From Pseudanabaena sp. CAN_BIN31 (GTDB lineage: Bacteria > Cyanobacteriota > Cyanobacteriia > Pseudanabaenales > Pseudanabaenaceae): a DNA stretch of 8,961 bases. The notes beneath the pieces were generated by a model, which saw nothing but the letters and a program-made list of their open reading frames with translations, was not told where the DNA came from and searched no databases. Shown here piece by piece: positions 5,859 through 8,961 of the stretch. Both the position numbers and the translations under genes were made by a program. The first letter of the stretch is position 1. Each line of letters opens with the position of its first letter. Location: positions 1-8,961 of the forward strand of contig JAJAZG010000020.1 in assembly GCA_026785865.1 (NCBI GenBank), in the 5' to 3' direction.

Positions 5859-6926
5859 ATGACCATTGCAATGGGCAGGTCGCAAGAAGTCGAAAGAGGA
5901 TCGTTTGATATCATCGACGACTGGCTAAAGCGCGACAGATTTGTATTTATTGGCTGGAGTGGCTTATTGCTATTCCCCACCGCATTTTTATCTATTGGTG
6001 GCTGGTTTACAGGCATCACATTTGTATCTTCTTGGTATAGTCACGGATTAGCTTCCAGCTTCATCGAAGGCTGTAATATCCTGACTGTAGCTGTATCTTC
6101 GCCCCCATTGAGCGTTGGTCATTCCCTACTATTACTATGGGGACCTGAAGCACAAGGCGACTTTACTCGCTGGTGCCAGATTGGTGGTTTGTGGACATTC
6201 CTCGCACTCCACGGCGCATTTGCACTGATCGGCTTTATGTTGCGTCAGTTCGAGATTGCGCGTCTAGTTGGTATTCGTCCTTATAATGCGATCGCCTTCT
6301 CTGGTCCAATCGCCGTATTCGTATCCGTATTTTTGATTTACCCCTTGGGTCAATCTGGCTGGTTCTTTGGACCAACTTTTGGCGTAGCTGGTATTTTCCG
6401 CTTTATCTTGTTCTTACAAGGTTTTCACAACTGGACTCTGAACCCCTTCCACATGATGGGCGTAGCAGGTATCCTCGGTGGCGCATTGCTCTGTGCAATT
6501 CACGGTGCAACCGTTGAAAACACCTTGTTTGAAGATGGTGAAGGCACTAGCTCCAACACCTTCAAAGCTTTCAACCCTACCCAAGCTGAAGAAACCTACT
6601 CCATGGTTACAGCTAACCGTTTCTGGAGCCAAATCTTCGGTATTGCTTTCTCCAACAAGCGTTGGTTGCACTTCTTCATGCTATTCGTACCCGTAACTGG
6701 ACTATGGTTCAGTAGCGTTGGTATCGTCGGACTAGCATTGAACTTGCGTGCATATGACTTCGTATCTCAAGAAGTTCGCGCCGCAGAAGATCCAGAATTT
6801 GAGACCTTCTACACCAAGAACTTGCTCTTGAATGAAGGTATCCGCGCATGGATGGCTCCTCAAGACCAACCAGGCGAAAACTTCATCTTCCCTGAAGAAG
6901 TATTACCTCGCGGTAACGCACTTTAA
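5859..6926 (+). CDS. psbD: Photosystem II reaction centre protein D2
   Basis: A 355-residue D2 protein, three more than the usual 352 (one extra near residue 9, two in the stromal loop near 229-231). With D1 it forms the PSII core in the thylakoid membrane and carries PD2, the active-branch QA and the redox tyrosine YD. Seen here, with standard number in brackets: His118 (117, ChlZ), Tyr161 (160, YD) in IYPLGQS, His190 (189), His198 (197, chlorophyll ligand), His215 (214) and His271 (268) for non-haem iron, and Trp256 (253) beside QA. All key residues are intact. The C-terminal half (from about 180) is almost canonical; the first half has more substitutions, such as ERGSFD for ERGWFD and SSPPLSVGHS in a loop. 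The start is set by AGGA 9 nt upstream. Unusually it does not overlap psbC. Confidence 0.97.
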   Translation: MTIAMGRSQEVERGSFDIIDDWLKRDRFVFIGWSGLLLFPTAFLSIGGWFTGITFVSSWYSHGLASSFIEGCNILTVAVSSPPLSVGHSLLLLWGPEAQGDFTRWCQIGGLWTFLALHGAFALIGFMLRQFEIARLVGIRPYNAIAFSGPIAVFVSVFLIYPLGQSGWFFGPTFGVAGIFRFILFLQGFHNWTLNPFHMMGVAGILGGALLCAIHGATVENTLFEDGEGTSSNTFKAFNPTQAEETYSMVTANRFWSQIFGIAFSNKRWLHFFMLFVPVTGLWFSSVGIVGLALNLRAYDFVSQEVRAAEDPEFETFYTKNLLLNEGIRAWMAPQDQPGENFIFPEEVLPRGNAL

Positions 6927-7134
6927 AATCCTTTCCAGAAGATTTATACGGCGCAATGCGCCGTATAAATCTTCTGATTAATTAGCTATTAGATATCAGT
7001 AAAGTTAGACTAGTTTTTAGATTATGATGATTTCATCAAACCTCTAGACGCTAGCGGCTGACAAGCTGGCTTCTGATAGCTAAAAAATTATTTGCAATTT
7101 AAACCTATAAAAAGTTTTCTGGAGATAACCTCTC
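6927..7134 (+). promoter_or_regulatory. psbD-psbC intergenic spacer
   Basis: A 208-nt spacer where an overlap is usual. From 5' to 3' it holds the long hairpin at 6936-6976, a small palindrome TGATGA-TT-TCATCA (7025-7038), a TATAAA at 7106-7111 that could be a -10 box but lacks a fitting -35, and the psbC Shine-Dalgarno GGAG at 7121-7124, ten bases before the GTG. No open frame of note. Whether psbC has its own promoter cannot be decided from sequence. Confidence 0.5.
6936..6976 (+). repeat. Long hairpin-forming inverted repeat between psbD and psbC
   Basis: The 20-nt arm CAGAAGATTTATACGGCGCA (6936-6955) and its exact complement (6957-6976) flank a single A, giving about 19 base pairs with an AAT loop. 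It starts 9 nt after the psbD stop. It is followed by ATTAATTAG rather than a run of T, so it is not a classic intrinsic terminator. It could end, slow or protect the psbD transcript or be a processing site; the role is inference. Confidence 0.85.
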
Positions 7135-8526
7135 GTGACAACGACCATTAACTTAAACTCCCTAGGAGTAGGTGGGCGCACACAAGATACATCTGGCTTC
7201 GCTTGGTGGTCTGGTAACGCTCGCTTAATCAACCTTTCTGGCAAACTACTGGGCGCTCACGTTGCTCACGCTGGTTTGATTGTATTCTGGGCTGGCGCAA
7301 TGACTTTGTTTGAAGTCGCGCACTTTATTCCCGAAAAGCCCATGTACGAACAAGGCTTTATCCTTCTACCTCACCTCGCAACCCAAGGTTGGGGCATTGG
7401 CGCTGGCGGCGAAGTTATTGATATATTCCCTTATTTCGTAGTTGGTGTTTTACACCTTATTTCTTCAGCTGTACTTGGCTTTGGTGGTATTTACCATGCT
7501 TTGCGCGGACCTGAAGTTTTAGAAAACTATTCTTCTTTCTTTGGTTACGACTGGAAAGACAAAAACCAAATGACCAATATCATCGGGTATCACCTGATTT
7601 TGTTGGGCTGCGGTGCGCTTCTGCTCGTATTCAAAGCGATGTTCTTCGGCGGACTGTATGACACGTGGGCACCAGGTGGTGGCGATGTGCGTGTAATCAC
7701 TAACCCAACCATCAACCCTATTGTAATCTTCGGCTATGTCTTTAATTCACCTTTTGGTGGCGAAGGCAACATCGTTGGTGTTGACAATCTTGAAGATGTA
7801 GTGGGCGGACATATTTGGATCGGCTTTATTTGTATCGCTGGTGGTATTTGGCATATTGTCACTAAGCCTTTCGGTTGGGCGCGACGCGCTCTCGTTTGGT
7901 CTGGTGAAGCATACTTGTCTTACAGTTTGGGCGCATTAAGCTTCATGGCGTTTATCGCTACCTGCTTTGTGTGGTTTAACAACACCGTTTACCCTAGTGA
8001 ATTCTTTGGCCCTACTGCTGCTGAAGCTTCTCAATCTCAAGCTTTCACATACCTTGTTCGTGACCAAAAGCTAGGTGCAAACATTGCAACTTCTCAAGGC
8101 CCGACTGGACTTGGTAAATACCTAATGCGTTCTCCTTCGGGCGAAGTCATCTTTGGTGGTGAAACCATGCGTTTCTGGGATTTCCGTGGTCCTTGGTTAG
8201 AGCCTCTTCGTGGCCCTAACGGCTTAGATATTGACAAACTCAAGAATGACGTTCAGCCTTGGCAAGTACGTCGCGCTGCTGAGTATATGACCCACGCTCC
8301 TTTGGGTTCTTTGAACTCAGTCGGTGGTGTTATTACTGAAATCAACGCGGTAAACTTCGTTTCTCCTCGCTCTTGGTTGTCTACTTCTCACTTTGTATTG
8401 TCCTTCATGTTCTTAGTTGGTCACCTATGGCACGCTGGTCGCGCACGCGCGGCTGTTGCTGGCTTTGAAAAAGGTATTGACCGTAAGACTGAGGCTGTAC
8501 TTTCGATGCCCGATCTTGATGACTAA
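7135..8526 (+). CDS. psbC: Photosystem II CP43 chlorophyll-binding protein
   Basis: A 463-residue CP43, the PSII inner antenna protein with six transmembrane helices, in the thylakoid membrane. Conserved blocks run the full length: GFAWWSGNARLINLSGKLLG (21-40), AHVAHAGLIVFWAG, the FFGYDWKDKNQMTNIIGYH segment, HIWIG...GGIWH, and the large lumenal loop with GGETMRFWD. In that loop Glu343 and Arg346 match standard Glu354 and Arg357, which contact the Mn4CaO5 cluster. His residues at membrane helix positions (such as H42, H45, H107, H121, H153, H240, H420, H430, H433) fit chlorophyll ligation. The start is GTG at 7135 with GGAG ten bases upstream; GTG is also the usual cyanobacterial psbC start, but here it lies outside psbD. 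No HIP1 site falls inside the gene. Confidence 0.98.
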   Translation: MTTTINLNSLGVGGRTQDTSGFAWWSGNARLINLSGKLLGAHVAHAGLIVFWAGAMTLFEVAHFIPEKPMYEQGFILLPHLATQGWGIGAGGEVIDIFPYFVVGVLHLISSAVLGFGGIYHALRGPEVLENYSSFFGYDWKDKNQMTNIIGYHLILLGCGALLLVFKAMFFGGLYDTWAPGGGDVRVITNPTINPIVIFGYVFNSPFGGEGNIVGVDNLEDVVGGHIWIGFICIAGGIWHIVTKPFGWARRALVWSGEAYLSYSLGALSFMAFIATCFVWFNNTVYPSEFFGPTAAEASQSQAFTYLVRDQKLGANIATSQGPTGLGKYLMRSPSGEVIFGGETMRFWDFRGPWLEPLRGPNGLDIDKLKNDVQPWQVRRAAEYMTHAPLGSLNSVGGVITEINAVNFVSPRSWLSTSHFVLSFMFLVGHLWHAGRARAAVAGFEKGIDRKTEAVLSMPDLDD

Positions 8527-8527
8527 A

Positions 8528-8556
8528 AAACAAGAGGCGCTGAGCGCATCTTGTTT
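8528..8556 (+). terminator. First hairpin downstream of psbC
   Basis: AAACAAGAGGCGC (8528-8540) and GCGCATCTTGTTT (8544-8556) pair around a TGA loop with one mismatch (12 of 13). It lies two nt after the psbC stop and ends in a short T-rich stretch, so it may be a weak terminator or a 3'-end stabiliser in front of the stronger hairpin. Confidence 0.55.
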
Positions 8557-8558
8557 GC

Positions 8559-8595
8559 AATAAAAAAGGGAGTGCTAGGCACTCCCTTTTTTATT
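8559..8595. terminator. Bidirectional terminator between psbC and ycf65
   Basis: Perfect 17-nt arms, AATAAAAAAGGGAGTGC (8559-8575) and its complement (8579-8595), around a TAG loop. The GC stem between A6 and T6 tracts makes a rho-independent terminator for both convergent genes; the ycf65 stop codon lies 15 nt beyond. Confidence 0.92.
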
Positions 8596-8610
8596 TGATC
8601 GCGATAATTA

Positions 8611-8910
8611 CTAGTTACTACCAGTAAATATGACTTCAGGAAATTTACCTTGAGCTTCCGTCATCGGGCGGTTTTTGCCCTCTTGTTGCCAGTAATTAAT
8701 TACTTCGGTTGCCTTATTTAAAATTTCGATCCGATCTTGATCGGCAATCCAAGGCTTGCTTTCCATCTCTGATTTAAGTTGATCCCAAGCGTCATCGCGT
8801 GGCCAAAAGAAATACTTGGTGAGAGGGCTGAAACCCTTGCCAACGACTTGATCGACGGCAAGAGCTACGTCTTTCTCTAACCATAAGATTTTTAGGATAA
8901 ACTGAGACAA
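8611..8910 (-). CDS. ycf65: Ribosomal protein PSRP-3 / Ycf65 (30S-associated)
   Basis: A 99-residue protein of the PSRP-3/Ycf65 family, a small-subunit ribosomal protein restricted to cyanobacteria and plastids. Family marks: FILKILWLEKDVALAVDQVVG (about 4-24), then SPLTKYFFWPRDDAWDQLK (about 28-46), then W-I-A-D-Q-D-R-I-E-I-L-N and EVINYWQ (about 54-75). The C-terminal 20 residues are less conserved. The start is TTG at 8910: a strong Shine-Dalgarno GGAGG (8920-8924 on the minus strand) lies 9 nt upstream, and an in-frame TAG at 8917-8919 rules out any longer form. It is convergent with psbC. Its promoter is in or beyond the last 40 bases of the window and I cannot identify it. Confidence 0.93.
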   Translation of the reverse strand: MSQFILKILWLEKDVALAVDQVVGKGFSPLTKYFFWPRDDAWDQLKSEMESKPWIADQDRIEILNKATEVINYWQQEGKNRPMTEAQGKFPEVIFTGSN

Positions 8911-8961
8911 TGCTACCTACCTCCAACAAAAACTAAGTTACATATTAAAGTAGCGATCTTG

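Noticed and set aside
6414..6671. Open frames on both strands inside psbD (6414-6671 minus, 6478-6696 plus)
   Set aside because: Both lie wholly within the highly conserved psbD reading frame and show no own start signals.
7106..7111. psbC promoter at TATAAA
   Set aside because: No -35 at a workable distance, and it would leave only a few bases before the Shine-Dalgarno; kept only as a note in the spacer entry.
5859..8526. Far-red light (FaRLiP) variant psbD/psbC set
   Set aside because: No other FaRLiP genes are in the window, and CP43 and the C-terminal half of D2 look canonical; the early-half changes in D2 alone do not support it.

Overview
The window is cyanobacterial. It carries genes for photosystem II subunits D2 (psbD) and CP43 (psbC), a group 1 SigA-type sigma factor, the plastid/cyanobacterial ribosomal protein PSRP-3 (ycf65), and a DUF2854 protein of the cyanobacteria-plant lineage. 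It also has about sixteen copies of the HIP1 octamer GCGATCGC, where well under one is expected by chance. Genus cannot be fixed from the sequence alone; a Pseudanabaena-like, AT-leaning early-branching filamentous cyanobacterium is my impression, not a demonstrated result.

Layout. (1) 60-1981, plus strand: a two-gene envelope cassette. A secreted protein with two SPOR-like halves is followed 26 nt later by a double PG_binding_1 protein with a Thr/Pro/Val repeat linker and a four-fold helical repeat at its C-terminus. It ends in a strong hairpin shared with the convergent gene. (2) 2021-3217, minus strand: a DUF2854 membrane protein, then a YrdC/TsaC-type threonylcarbamoyl-AMP synthase 24 nt downstream, probably co-transcribed. 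(3) 3218-3499: divergent promoter region. (4) 3500-5162, plus strand: sigA and, 16 nt behind it, a DUF29 gene. (5) 5283-5412: tRNA-Pro(UGG) and a 40-nt perfect palindrome that acts as terminator. (6) 5413-5858: a 446-nt psbD upstream region with two matching AAGTAT-N2-ATACTT palindromes and a short antisense open frame. (7) 5859-8526, plus strand: psbD and psbC. They are separated by 208 nt that include a 41-nt near-perfect palindrome, whereas these two genes usually overlap in cyanobacteria. (8) 8527-8610: two hairpins between convergent genes, then ycf65 on the minus strand with a TTG start.

How the genes fit together: most are housekeeping (core transcription, translation fidelity through t6A modification and tRNA-Pro, the ribosome, photosystem II). 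D2 binds the pheophytin/QA/non-haem iron side of the PSII reaction centre, and CP43 is the inner antenna that also supplies two ligands to the Mn4CaO5 cluster. I see no mobile element, CRISPR array or defence cassette. The points most worth a second look are the uncoupled psbD/psbC arrangement with its intergenic hairpin, the paired palindromes upstream of psbD, and the unnamed four-fold repeat domain in the peptidoglycan-binding protein.
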